Origin: CAYTMY01 sp964618075
GTDB lineage: Bacteria; Bacillota; Clostridia; Eubacteriales; Anaerofustaceae
NCBI GenBank assembly: GCA_964618075.1
Contig: CAZTZO010000018.1
Location: 1-29,002 of the forward strand
Direction of reading: 5' to 3'
DNA length: 29,002 bases
Position 1 is the stretch's first letter. Each line of letters begins with the position of its first letter. The position numbers and the translations under genes were made by a program. Below are positions 1 to 8,472 of this stretch, piece after piece. The notes under the pieces were generated by a model. That model did not search any database and had not been told where the DNA came from. It saw only the letters and a list, made by a program, of their open reading frames with translations.

Positions 1-4
1 GTGA

Positions 5-145
5 TTATACAAACATAATCACGCCGTCACCGCCTTTGTTGCCATATCGGGTAAATAGTAGATTCGTTCCTGTTTGGATTGTATCGGCTACCGCGTACCT
101 TTTGCCGTTAATTTCGTAGTCGTAAACTACAAATATCATTTTCAT
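5..145 (-). CDS. Small conserved-looking hypothetical protein, 46 aa
   Basis: A complete reading frame with an ATG at 145 and TAA at 7-5 encodes a 46-residue protein beginning MKMIFVVYDYEINGKRYAVA and ending GGDGVIMFV. The YDYEINGKRYAVADT stretch reads like the start of small soluble proteins I associate with clostridial mobile elements and phages, but I cannot name a family. No strong Shine-Dalgarno sequence precedes the ATG, and the protein is shorter than I would expect for such proteins, so it may be a C-terminally truncated remnant. It is divergent from the phosphatase gene that starts at 218. Function unknown; it could be spurious. Confidence 0.35.
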   Translation of the reverse strand: MKMIFVVYDYEINGKRYAVADTIQTGTNLLFTRYGNKGGDGVIMFV

Positions 146-217
146 AAAATGTCCGTAGTGTACCCGCTAAAAGTGCGCTATACTCATCTATTATTATTTT
201 AAGCGAGGTGTCAAAAA

Positions 218-1021
218 GTGCAATACCCATACGGACAATGGCTGCAATTCAAAGGAGCAAACAATACCCGTGATATCGGCGGATACAAAACAATAAATGG
301 GCGAATGGTCAGACATAATAGGATAATAAGAAGCGGTGAATTATCCGGAGTCGGTAAAAAAGGATGCTGTGTTCTTAAAGAAAAATATGATATCAAAACG
401 GCTATTGACTTGCGCGCCTTCGGAGAAATAGACTATCACCCTCTGTCTTCCTTCTTTGATATTCAGACTGAACAAATTCCTATACTGCAAAACGCTATGT
501 TTGGATTCACCGATGATAATGATTCTATGCCAAATAAGCTAAAAGCGCTCATAGAAGCTAACGTCTCTCAACAGGACTTTATGAATCGCTGTTATTTGAC
601 TATGATATCCGATCCGAACAGCCAAAAAGGATACAAACGGCTATTTGATATCCTGTCGGAACAAGAACAGGGAGCAAGCCTATTCTTTTGTTCACAAGGC
701 AGAGATCGTACGGGCATAGCTACAGCGCTGATACTTGCCGCTTTAGGTGTGCCGATAAAAACGATAATAGATGATTATTTAATAACCGACAAATCTGTAT
801 TGATCAAGCAAAAAGAAATTCGCTTATTGAGGGCAGTTCACTATATTGACAAGGAATATGCGGATTTTGCAGAGCATTTTCTTATGCCGTGCGTTGAGAG
901 GCTCGATATTGCTTTGGAATGGATAAACACAGAATACGGATCTATTAATAACTACCTTATAAACGCTATCGGGCTAACCGGTTATGAAATCAATGAATTA
1001 AGGAAATTATATCTTATTTGA
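218..1021 (+). CDS. Tyrosine-protein phosphatase (Y_phosphatase3 family)
   Basis: A 267-residue protein of the bacterial tyrosine/serine phosphatase family. The N-terminal part carries the family's NTRDIGGY signature (residues 16-23) followed by RSGELS near 39-44. The catalytic P-loop is FCSQGRDRTG at residues 157-166, giving the Cys-x5-Arg nucleophile/phosphate loop with C158 and R164. The residue before the nucleophile, His in most members, is Phe157. The start is GTG at 218, chosen because GAGGTG lies eight bases upstream and the family N-terminus begins shortly after it. There is no signal peptide or membrane segment, so it is cytoplasmic. It is 229 bases upstream of the next gene and probably a separate unit. 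Family assignment is firm; substrate (phosphotyrosine, phosphoserine or phosphoinositide) is not predictable. Confidence 0.88.
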   Translation: MQYPYGQWLQFKGANNTRDIGGYKTINGRMVRHNRIIRSGELSGVGKKGCCVLKEKYDIKTAIDLRAFGEIDYHPLSSFFDIQTEQIPILQNAMFGFTDDNDSMPNKLKALIEANVSQQDFMNRCYLTMISDPNSQKGYKRLFDILSEQEQGASLFFCSQGRDRTGIATALILAALGVPIKTIIDDYLITDKSVLIKQKEIRLLRAVHYIDKEYADFAEHFLMPCVERLDIALEWINTEYGSINNYLINAIGLTGYEINELRKLYLI

Positions 1022-1250
1022 AAATCGTGCAAGCTTTTTTCCTAAACTGTATCAATTTTGTATTTCATCGCCTTCACGCAGATATCGCAGATAAATGCAA
1101 AAATTCGTTATCAATACTAATAAAAATTTCTCCGCCAAATATGTGTACTTTGTCCCATATCCCACATTGAGGGTAGCGTTGACCGTTGGATGTGAAGATA
1201 TTTCTATCTATGATAAATATGAATTTATCTAAAGGAGGAAACTGAGGCAG

Positions 1251-2180
1251 ATGATTATTTGCATCGGCAGAGAATTTGGAAGCGGCGGACATGAGATAGG
1301 ACAACAGCTTGCGAAATCCATGCATTATTCTTTTTTTGATCAGGAGCTGCTCCAAGCCGTAATGGAAAAATATAAGGATACCATACCGGACGAAATAGAA
1401 AAAACGGATGAAAAGCGTAAGAATCCGTGGCTGCACGGTGTGTGGTATGACATTGATGATAAAGAGCTTCGCGGCTTGTCTGCAAATGACATCGTCTTTC
1501 GTATTCAAAGTAAGATCATTCTAAAGAAAGCAGAAAAAGGAGATTGCATTTTCGTAGGGCGCTGCGCTGATTATGTTTTAAAACAGACGGCAATTGAACG
1601 ATTGAGCCTGTTTATCTGCGCTCCGTTCAATGATCGGGTAAAACGAAAAATGGAGCTTATGGGTGCTGATGAAAAAACAGTTTCAACGCTTATCCGAAAG
1701 ACAGACAAACAACGCAAGAGCTATTACGATTACTATACCGCAGGAAATTGGTCAAAACCATATAACTATGATATCTGTATCAACAGCAGCTCAGTCGGGA
1801 TACAAGATTCGGCGTCATATATTCTTTCTTTTTTAAAAGAACAACATCATCAACGTGTTGAAAAAATGAGAACATCGGTCGATAAAAATGTGAGATCGTA
1901 CAATATACAGATGGACACTCAAATAGGCCCGCGCTACGGACGTATTACAGTCACGAATGAATCAAACAAATTAAACGGTACGATAGAAATACTCGAGCAT
2001 ATCGAGCCGTTCGAAGGCATAATCGACAATGAAGGGAAATGTGAGATATCAGGAAGGATTGTGACGCTGACGCGAACGATCTTATATACGGCAAGAGGCA
2101 CCATTACGCCAAACGCACTTTCACTGTTGCTTTATGGCGACAAGAGTATTTACAAAATAACCGGCAGCGCGTGTGAATGA
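1251..2180 (+). CDS. Cytidylate-kinase-like P-loop protein with C-terminal beta domain
   Basis: A 309-residue protein. Residues 1-200 match the cytidylate kinase-like family (Cytidylate_kin2): an N-terminal P-loop GREFGSGGHEIG (6-17), FFDQELL, the VGRCADYVL segment and a lid-like basic stretch around RKTDKQRKSYYDYYT. Residues about 220-309 form a separate beta-rich domain (KLNGTIEILEHIEPFEG, CEISGRIVTLTRTI, ARGTITPNALSLLL) that ordinary cytidylate kinases lack. The start is ATG 1251 with AAAGGAGG at 1231-1238. A weak promoter (TTGACC at 1179) may lie upstream. The gene is 19 bases before the MMPL exporter and probably co-transcribed with it. True Cmk enzymes are about 220 aa, so this is likely a paralogue with another nucleotide or protein-linked role. 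Kinase activity is inferred, not shown. Confidence 0.8.
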   Translation: MIICIGREFGSGGHEIGQQLAKSMHYSFFDQELLQAVMEKYKDTIPDEIEKTDEKRKNPWLHGVWYDIDDKELRGLSANDIVFRIQSKIILKKAEKGDCIFVGRCADYVLKQTAIERLSLFICAPFNDRVKRKMELMGADEKTVSTLIRKTDKQRKSYYDYYTAGNWSKPYNYDICINSSSVGIQDSASYILSFLKEQHHQRVEKMRTSVDKNVRSYNIQMDTQIGPRYGRITVTNESNKLNGTIEILEHIEPFEGIIDNEGKCEISGRIVTLTRTILYTARGTITPNALSLLLYGDKSIYKITGSACE

Positions 2181-2199
2181 GAAGGAGTAAGGATTTCTT

Positions 2200-4270
2200 A
2201 TGCAGAGATTTTTTACAGGAGTGGTAAACAACCCAAAGAAAATATTAATCTTATTTTTTTCAGCAGCACTGATTTGCGCAGTGCTGCAAAGCTTTGTTAA
2301 GGTCAATTATGATATGACGGATTATCTTCCTGAAGATAGCCCTTCGACAATTTCCATCAACAAAATGAATGACGAATTTGACGGCGGTATTCCCAATGCG
2401 CGAGTCATGATAAAGGACGTAACCGTGGCGCAAGCCCTTAGCTATAAAGAAAAGCTGAAGAGCTGCAATGGTGTGAACGATGTCCTGTGGTTGGATGACG
2501 CCGCAGACATTTATAAACCCATAGAAACGCTGGACAAAGATACGCTCGAAACCTATTACAAGGACGGTGCGGCATTGTTTACTGTAACGATTGACAAGGA
2601 CGATCGTATTGAGGCAGTTAGCGAGATACGCAATGTAATCGGTAATGACAATGCAATGAGCGGAGACGCCGTATCCACAGCGATTGCAACTACAGGCACG
2701 ATCAGTGAGATACACATGATCACCCTGTTTGCAATAACTGTCGTACTTTTAGTATTGCTGATTACAACAACGTCATGGCTCGAGCCTGTCATTGTGCTTA
2801 CTGGTCTTGGCATTGCAATAATTATCAACAGCGGTTCAAACCTGATCTTCGGCGAAATATCATTTGTGACAAATGCGGCCGGTGCGGTATTGCAGCTGGC
2901 TGTTTCCCTTGACTATTCCGTCTTTTTGATCCACCGCTATGAGGAATGTCTTATCGAGAACCCTGACAGGAAGAGTGCGATGGTTAATGCTCTTTGCAAA
3001 TCGACCTCATCAATTCTTGCAAGCGGACTGACTACCGTAATCGGCTTTTTAGCTCTTTTGTTTATGCGCTTCGGAATCGGTCCGGACTTGGGACTTGCTC
3101 TTGCAAAGGGTATCTGCATCAGTTTGCTGGTCGTATTCATATTCATGCCGGTATTAATACTCAAAACATATCCGTTAATGGAAAAAACGCATCACAAGAA
3201 GCTGCTAGCTGACTTTACAGGCTTCGGAAAGCTTGTAATGCATATTATGGTACCCATGGTTCTGATTTTCGCTATTATGCTTGTGCCTTCTTTCCTTGCA
3301 GCTAATCAAAACTCATATTACTACGGTTCTTCTCATATATACGCTTCAAATACTCAGTTGGGTAAAGACACGCAAGCAATAGAAACTGTTTTCGGCAAAA
3401 GAGATACTTATGTGGTAGTAATACCAAACGGCAATGCTGCAGAACAGATAAAGCTTTCCGAAGCTCTTCACAATATAGCGCAGGTAAAAAGTATTATTTC
3501 TTATGTAGATACGGTCGGAGCGGAAATCCCGAAAGAATATTTGGATGACAATACCCTTTCCAAACTTGTCTCCGATAATTATACTCGCATGGTGCTTACG
3601 GTGGATACCGATCATGAAGGAGAAGATACCTTTAAGCTCGTAGAAACACTGCGAGATACTGTGAACGTTTACTATCCCGATGAATATTACCTTGCCGGCG
3701 ANNNNNNNNNNTGATTTAATGGATACCATTACTGCCGATATGCCAAAGGTAAATCTGATTGCCATTGGCGCGGTATTCATTGTGCTGCTATTGACAATGA
3801 GGTCAATTTCACTGCCCGTAATACTTGTGGCAGCCATTGAAACGGCAATATGGATCAATATGGCGATCCCGTATTTTACGAATTCAGTAGTATTTTACAT
3901 TGCCTATCTGATTATCAGCTCCGTACAGCTGGGAGCAACAGTGGACTATGCAATATTGTTTACCGACCGTTATCGGGAATACCGGCAGCTAATGGACAAA
4001 AAGGACTCGATTATACAGACAGTTTCTTCGGTAAGTGTGTCTGTGTTGACATCAGGTACGGTAATGGCGGGAATCGGTTTTCTGCTCGGGAAAATTTCCA
4101 CGCATGGGATTCTCTCACAGCTCGGCTTATTTCTGGCAAAAGGAACTCTGCTTTCCATGGCAATAGTATTTTTTGTCCTGCCGGGGCTATTATATCTGCT
4201 GGATTCACTGATAAGCCACACGACGTTAAAAGCGAATTTTTATAATCTTCAAAAGGAGAAAAAACAATGA
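2200..4270 (+). CDS. MMPL/RND family transporter (interrupted by an assembly gap)
   Basis: An RND-superfamily MMPL exporter of roughly 690 residues. It has a short cytoplasmic N-terminus, TM1 (about 14-32), an extracytoplasmic domain, a five-helix bundle, then the same plan repeated. Each half has the Asp-Tyr pair used for proton relay in MmpL pumps: SLDYSVFL (D238) in the first half and TVDYAILF (Asp codon at 3944) in the second. Ten N at 3702-3711 put the halves in different frames. The flanking codons require a missing length divisible by three, so 10 is a placeholder and not a real frameshift. Start ATG 2200 follows GAAGGAG. The stop overlaps the next start as ATGA at 4267-4270, implying translational coupling. 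The exported substrate (lipid, siderophore or peptide) is unknown. Confidence 0.88.
3702..3711. other. Assembly gap (10 N) inside the MMPL transporter gene
   Basis: Ten unknown bases. Upstream codons run ...TAC CTT GCC GGC GA and downstream codons resume as T GAT TTA ATG GAT ACC, inside a segment of normal MMPL sequence. For the frame to close, the missing length must be a multiple of three, so ten is not the true length. Confidence 0.98.
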
Positions 4271-6288
4271 AAATATATAAAAAGGTCTTACTTATATTAT
4301 TGGCGGGTGTTTTAACATTATCTGTGGCTGCGCCATGTGTCGCCGCAGCTGTTTCTTCTGAAAAGGAAAAAGTCATTTATATTAACCTGAAGGCGGACGG
4401 AACTCCCGATGAGATTTATGCCGTCAACATCTTCGCTAAAGGCGACGTTATCGATTACGGAAATTACTCGTCTGTAAGTATGCTGAATACTGACGACCAA
4501 ATTCTACAAGACGGTAATACAATCACCTTTGTTGCGTCTGCCGACAGAACATACTACCAAGGTAAAATGCAAACAATGCTCATTCCGTGGAATATCTCAA
4601 TTTCTTATTATATGGACGGAAAACAATACAGTGCTGATGAAATTGCAGGGAAAAGCGGTAAGCTGGAAATACGTTTTAAGGTAATAAAAAATGCTGCTTA
4701 TGATGGTAACTTTTATGATAACTATGCGCTTCAGGCGGATTTTACGCTGGACAGCAACAAATGCAGTAATATTGTCGCTTCCGATGCAACGATCGTTAAT
4801 GTAGGTGGAGATAAGCATCTTTCCTATACCATACTGCCGTCAAAAGGCATTGAAACTACCATCACAGCAGATGTCACTGATTTTGAGATGGATGCTGTGG
4901 CAATTAACGGCGTTGCGCTTTATATGGATGTAGAGATCGATGAGACCGAGCTAAAAGATAAGATCAATGAATTTATCGATGCGGCAGTAGATTTAGACCA
5001 AGGAGCCAAGAGCTTAAATGATGGTACAAAGGAGCTTTATAACGCCACAGGAACGCTCAACGGTAAAGTGGGAGAATTGAACGAAGGCGTAGAAAGTATT
5101 ACGAGCGGCACCGAAGATTTATATAATGGGCTCAGCGCAATAAGTGCAAAGAACGATCAGTTATTGAGTGCCGCTTGGGCATCATACGAAGGGCTATGCT
5201 CTGCCGGAGAAAAAGTGCTCAATGCCCAGCTTTCTGCAAACGGTTTTGAAACGGTTAGCCTTACACCGAATACCTACAGCGCAGTTCTTCAGGACGTGCT
5301 TAGACAGTTAGACGCAGAAGACGTTTATAACCGAGCATATCAGGCGGCGCTCCAAGCTGTCAGCGAACAAGTCGAACAACAGGCGGATGCTCTGTATAGC
5401 GGATATATTCAAGCAAACGCCGACAGTATTTATCTTTCTTACGTTACAGCGCAGTCCGATAGCTTATATGCGCAGGTTGCCGCACAGGCTATTTTAGAGC
5501 AGCTTGTATCCGACGGCACAATGAACCAACAACAGGCACAAGCCTATATTCAAAGCTCGGAGGGGCAGGCGATGGTTGAACAGACCGTCGCAAATATGTC
5601 TGATGAACAAAAAATACAAATCATCAACGGCGCGGTTTCTCAATTAAGCGACTCTCAGAAGCAGCAGATTTTACAAGGGGCATTGGCGTCTCTTAGTGAC
5701 GAACAGAAAACCCAAATAAAAAACGCATATATCGCACAAAAAATGCTCAGTGATGAAGTAACATCACAGATCACTGAGGCTACCGCACAGGCGGGTGAAG
5801 CAGCAGGACAAGTGGCAGAGTTGAAAGGACAGCTTGACAGTTACGGTGCTTTTTATAAGGGATTAAAGGAATATACAGACTTTGTAGCTAACGCATCCGA
5901 CGGAGCAGGTAAATTGAAACTAAACATGGATACTCTTTATATAAACACAAATCAGCTGAAAGTGTCTGTTGGTCAGTTGAATGACGCAGTAAAAGAGCTT
6001 TATACAAAAACAGGAGAAATGAAAAACGGCACAGGAGAATTCGCTGATAAAACCGCTGATATGAATACGCAGGTAGATGAGAAGATAGACTCAATGCTTG
6101 ATTCTCTAATGGGAGATAAAACCGAAATTACATCCTTCGTATCAAAGGAAAACACAAATGTAGATTCCGTGCAGTTTGTGATTCAAACTAAAGCTATAAA
6201 AATTGCCAAAACAACTACCGAAAACACCTCCACGTCAGAGCAGCTTACGTTCTGGCAAAAATTGCTGCGCTTATTTGGGCAGTATTAA
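4267..6288 (+). CDS. Secreted LxxG-heptad coiled-coil protein, MMPL partner (YhgE/Pip-like)
   Basis: A 673-residue exported protein. An N-terminal signal peptide (basic start, hydrophobic core about 6-22, AAA region to about 28) precedes a beta-rich domain (35-225). Then come X-X-X-Leu-X-X-Gly heptads at about 243-290 (LDQGAKSLNDGTKELYNATG), as in YhgE/Pip-type envelope proteins, and a long Gln/Ala-rich helical stretch. Within it, three tandem 16-residue repeats (444-491) begin M/L-S-D-x-Q-K. A second LxxG-like section lies at about 560-610. The C-terminus ends in a short amphipathic LTFWQKLLRLFGQY with no full membrane helix. The ATG lies in the ATGA overlap with the transporter stop. I infer an extracytoplasmic accessory subunit of the pump. 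No enzymatic motif is seen. Confidence 0.75.
   Translation: MKIYKKVLLILLAGVLTLSVAAPCVAAAVSSEKEKVIYINLKADGTPDEIYAVNIFAKGDVIDYGNYSSVSMLNTDDQILQDGNTITFVASADRTYYQGKMQTMLIPWNISISYYMDGKQYSADEIAGKSGKLEIRFKVIKNAAYDGNFYDNYALQADFTLDSNKCSNIVASDATIVNVGGDKHLSYTILPSKGIETTITADVTDFEMDAVAINGVALYMDVEIDETELKDKINEFIDAAVDLDQGAKSLNDGTKELYNATGTLNGKVGELNEGVESITSGTEDLYNGLSAISAKNDQLLSAAWASYEGLCSAGEKVLNAQLSANGFETVSLTPNTYSAVLQDVLRQLDAEDVYNRAYQAALQAVSEQVEQQADALYSGYIQANADSIYLSYVTAQSDSLYAQVAAQAILEQLVSDGTMNQQQAQAYIQSSEGQAMVEQTVANMSDEQKIQIINGAVSQLSDSQKQQILQGALASLSDEQKTQIKNAYIAQKMLSDEVTSQITEATAQAGEAAGQVAELKGQLDSYGAFYKGLKEYTDFVANASDGAGKLKLNMDTLYINTNQLKVSVGQLNDAVKELYTKTGEMKNGTGEFADKTADMNTQVDEKIDSMLDSLMGDKTEITSFVSKENTNVDSVQFVIQTKAIKIAKTTTENTSTSEQLTFWQKLLRLFGQY
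5596..5739 (+). repeat. Three tandem 48-bp coding repeats (16 residues each)
   Basis: Within the LxxG coiled-coil protein, residues 444-459, 460-475 and 476-491 align without gaps: MSDEQKIQIINGAVSQ, LSDSQKQQILQGALAS and LSDEQKTQIKNAYIAQ. The repeat is clear in the protein and diverged in DNA, so it is an old internal duplication that lengthens a helical rod. Confidence 0.75.
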
Positions 6289-6676
6289 ATCAATGTGTTA
6301 AGGGATAATGATGACGCTGTAATCCAACAAAACGCACGTAAGGATGATAGTCGTTTCCTGACTTATACAGAATGCACGTGCTATGAGATTTTAGCTATAT
6401 ACAAACGACTAAATGTCTTAAAGTAGGTAGATTTTTAATATTTTATTGTTTTTCACATGCAGATATTCGTACTCTTGGAAACGTACAAAAGCCGACGGAA
6501 ATACCCCGTCGGCTTTTGTATTATTTTCCTTTGTAATCGAACATCACTTTTGACTTCACCTTTTTTTGTTAAATCTATAAAGCGTGTAAAAACTCTATAC
6601 TTTTTCACACACTGACAGAATGAATTAACAATCGTAACGGTTCAACCTTTAACCAATCTACAAATAAGCTTTTAGC
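6289..6676. other. Convergent intergenic region, no confident gene
   Basis: This 388-base spacer between two converging genes holds the strong bidirectional terminator at 6484-6520. Before it, a 45-codon open frame continues in phase after the upstream TAA as far as TAG 6424-6426 (GTG at 6295), without a convincing ribosome site. A 9-bp inverted repeat, TAGTCGTTT (6348-6356) with AAACGACTA (6403-6411), surrounds the 8-bp palindrome GCACGTGC (6374-6381). Downstream of the terminator, 6584-6610 can form a weak A/T hairpin (GTGTAAAAA with TTTTTCACAC). I see no RNA gene or riboswitch. Confidence 0.6.
6484..6520. terminator. Bidirectional intrinsic terminator
   Basis: A perfect 15-bp inverted repeat, TACAAAAGCCGACGG (6484-6498) and CCGTCGGCTTTTGTA (6506-6520), with a 7-base loop. 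It has a GC-rich core and A/T flanks on both sides, so it can end the MMPL module from the left and the DUF975 gene from the right. Confidence 0.92.
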
Positions 6677-7489
6677 TTACTTGAGCTTTTCTCCGCAATT
6701 AGCGCAGAACATAGCGTCATTACCATTAGCCTTACCGCATTTAGGGCAAATGTTTGTCGCAGTATTAACGGGGTTTTCATTTTCAGGTGCGTTAACAATA
6801 GGTGCAACAGCTGCCTGAGGCTGACTCTGATATGTTTTTACTACTCCCTCGGGCGTATCAAAAACTTCCTGATAGAAGCATGCCTGAACGAGTCCCATAA
6901 ATACCGGAACAAATACTATCGTCGCTATAATGAATAATGCTTCGATAAAGAAGAATATGCCTCCGACTCCTCTTATAAAACCAAGCCCACTCAATATAAG
7001 CATAACCAGAACGATACCTATCGCTATGATAAAATCGGCAAAGAACATCTTGCTTCTGTAGCCGTTTGTCATTGAGATTGATTTCTTCAACGCATCAGTC
7101 GGTTTGGTATCGGGCTCTTTGATAAGTATGTAAGGCGTAAATCTGTAAGAATACATTTTTACTATTGCCACAATAGGCCCTGCTATAGGAATAAGCGCCC
7201 AAATGAATATCCATAAGTACATCCAGCACATACCCAACGCCACATGCCACACGTTTTTAAAGCCGAGGAACAAGTCCTCTGCCGTTGGCGACTGACCGTT
7301 TATCTTATTTAAATAAACAACACTGACAGACGCCGTCAATACCGCTATTACAGGGATAGATATTACAGGAAGTATTCCCACAATATTTGCCAATAATATA
7401 AGCAATACAGACAAAAGGTATATTCCCCATATCTTGGAGAATTCGACCTTTAATGAATCCATGCTTTTTCCATAAACGTATTTGATCAT
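6677..7489 (-). CDS. DUF975 family membrane protein with C-terminal zinc ribbon
   Basis: A 270-residue integral membrane protein of the DUF975 type. Hydrophobic segments lie at about 21-40, 43-60, 84-112, 150-170 and 178-205. Between them is the family-typical loop NGQSPTAEDLFLGFKNVWHVALG (given in part: SPTAEDLFLGF at 67-77), and the SISMTNGYRSKMF segment lies at 137-149. A Pro/Gln-rich linker leads to a cytoplasmic double-CxxC zinc ribbon: C248, C251, C262, C265 (CPKCGKANG...FCANCGEKL). The start is ATG 7489 with TAAGGAG eight bases upstream and a good promoter at 7514-7542. It is monocistronic, ending at the terminator at 6484-6520. Molecular function is unknown for the family; the ribbon suggests a regulatory or assembly role. 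Confidence 0.85.
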   Translation of the reverse strand: MIKYVYGKSMDSLKVEFSKIWGIYLLSVLLILLANIVGILPVISIPVIAVLTASVSVVYLNKINGQSPTAEDLFLGFKNVWHVALGMCWMYLWIFIWALIPIAGPIVAIVKMYSYRFTPYILIKEPDTKPTDALKKSISMTNGYRSKMFFADFIIAIGIVLVMLILSGLGFIRGVGGIFFFIEALFIIATIVFVPVFMGLVQACFYQEVFDTPEGVVKTYQSQPQAAVAPIVNAPENENPVNTATNICPKCGKANGNDAMFCANCGEKLK

Positions 7490-7513
7490 TAATACACTCC
7501 TTATAAATAAATT

Positions 7514-7542
7514 ATATTAATATATTACAACATTATGGTCAA
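7514..7542 (-). promoter_or_regulatory. Sigma-A promoter of the DUF975 gene
   Basis: On the minus strand, TTGACC (7542-7537), a 17-base spacer and TAATAT (7519-7514) precede the DUF975 ribosome site by a short A/T-rich leader. Confidence 0.65.
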
Positions 7543-7628
7543 TTTTACAATTAGAAGAAAATTATAACCTTTTATCTGTTTTTAATACTTTCAAAGACAT
7601 TGCCAAGCTAAGATAAATTTCAAATCTA

Positions 7629-7637
7629 TGTTATACT
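7629..7637 (+). promoter_or_regulatory. Extended -10 promoter of the Pr6Pr gene
   Basis: TGTTATACT forms an extended -10 element (TGn plus TATACT) 37 bases before the ATG at 7674. No good -35 is present at the right spacing, which fits an extended -10 promoter. Confidence 0.5.
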
Positions 7638-7673
7638 TTAGTCTAATTAAATTTAATCCTTTGAGGTATTCAT

Positions 7674-8333
7674 ATGTTGGCAGTAAAGAATATATTCGAA
7701 ACAATGCTTGCGATAATTCCCGCAGTTGCGCTAATGTGGAGAGCAGGCTTATTCGGAGGAGATCACAATCCCACGGATATGTTTGTGTATTATACAAATC
7801 TTTCCAATCTTCTTGTCTGCCTGTATTTCGCGCTGCGCTGCATTTTCCGAGCCTTTGATATACAATTTGCACAGAAGCTGTTATTCTCAGCCACTTCTGA
7901 ATTTGCCGTGACCCTGGCAATTACGGCAACCTTCGTAATATACCATTTTATCCTACGTCCCGCAGTACTTAAGAGAAAAGATGAATTCGAGGAATTTTCA
8001 AGAATATTCACTCCTACAAACATTCTCGTCCATTATGTCGTTCCTCTTTTGACGCTTGTTTACTGGATAATATTTGCTCAAAAACAAGACCTCGGAGTTA
8101 AAAGCGTCCTTATATGGGTCATGCTACCGATACTTTACGCTGTGTATATATTTATAAGAGTGCCTATCAAGGGCAATATCTACCATACAAACAGTCCTTT
8201 CCCTTACGAATTCATGGATATTTATGCGATAGGCGGGAAAACAGTTGCTAAATGCATGTCACTCTTAGTCGTTATATTTATACTCGCCGGCTTCGTTTTT
8301 CTTTTTTTCGCAAAGCTTCTGTCAAGACTATGA
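7674..8333 (+). CDS. Pr6Pr / FAR-17a-AIG1-like six-helix membrane protein
   Basis: A 219-residue polytopic membrane protein with about six hydrophobic helices (roughly 8-25, 36-56, 72-97, 113-135, 143-160 and 190-215). It carries the motifs of the bacterial Pr6Pr family related to eukaryotic FAR-17a/AIG1/ADTRP: YYTNLSN (39-45), YHFILRP (90-96) and ILVHYVVPLL (117-126). The eukaryotic relatives are threonine hydrolases of fatty-acid esters of hydroxy fatty acids, using a membrane-embedded Thr and His. T41 and H120 here are candidates for the same pair, by inference from motif position. The start is ATG 7674 with TTTGAGGT upstream. It is divergent from the DUF975 gene and followed by a separate promoter, so it is probably transcribed alone. 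Confidence 0.78.
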   Translation: MLAVKNIFETMLAIIPAVALMWRAGLFGGDHNPTDMFVYYTNLSNLLVCLYFALRCIFRAFDIQFAQKLLFSATSEFAVTLAITATFVIYHFILRPAVLKRKDEFEEFSRIFTPTNILVHYVVPLLTLVYWIIFAQKQDLGVKSVLIWVMLPILYAVYIFIRVPIKGNIYHTNSPFPYEFMDIYAIGGKTVAKCMSLLVVIFILAGFVFLFFAKLLSRL

Positions 8334-8419
8334 GGCTTTAAACAACATTTATTTCATTGGTTTATTAATAAGGGTTTTGGTGAACTACCGTTTTTATTGC
8401 AAACACATAAAATACGAAG

Positions 8420-8447
8420 TTGCTAAATGTATCCAAAATGATATAAT
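8420..8447 (+). promoter_or_regulatory. Sigma-A promoter of the cca-nei operon
   Basis: TTGCTA (8420-8425), a 16-base spacer and a perfect TATAAT (8442-8447) lie 26 bases before the GTG start of the CCA-adding enzyme. Confidence 0.7.
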
Positions 8448-8472
8448 AAACTATAAATGAAAGGCAGATAAT

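Noticed and set aside
1074..1508. A 144-codon minus-strand open frame overlapping the start of the kinase-like gene
   Set aside because: Most of it is antisense to the well-supported P-loop domain, it has no ribosome site and its composition is not protein-like. The part outside (1074-1250) is the upstream spacer of that gene.
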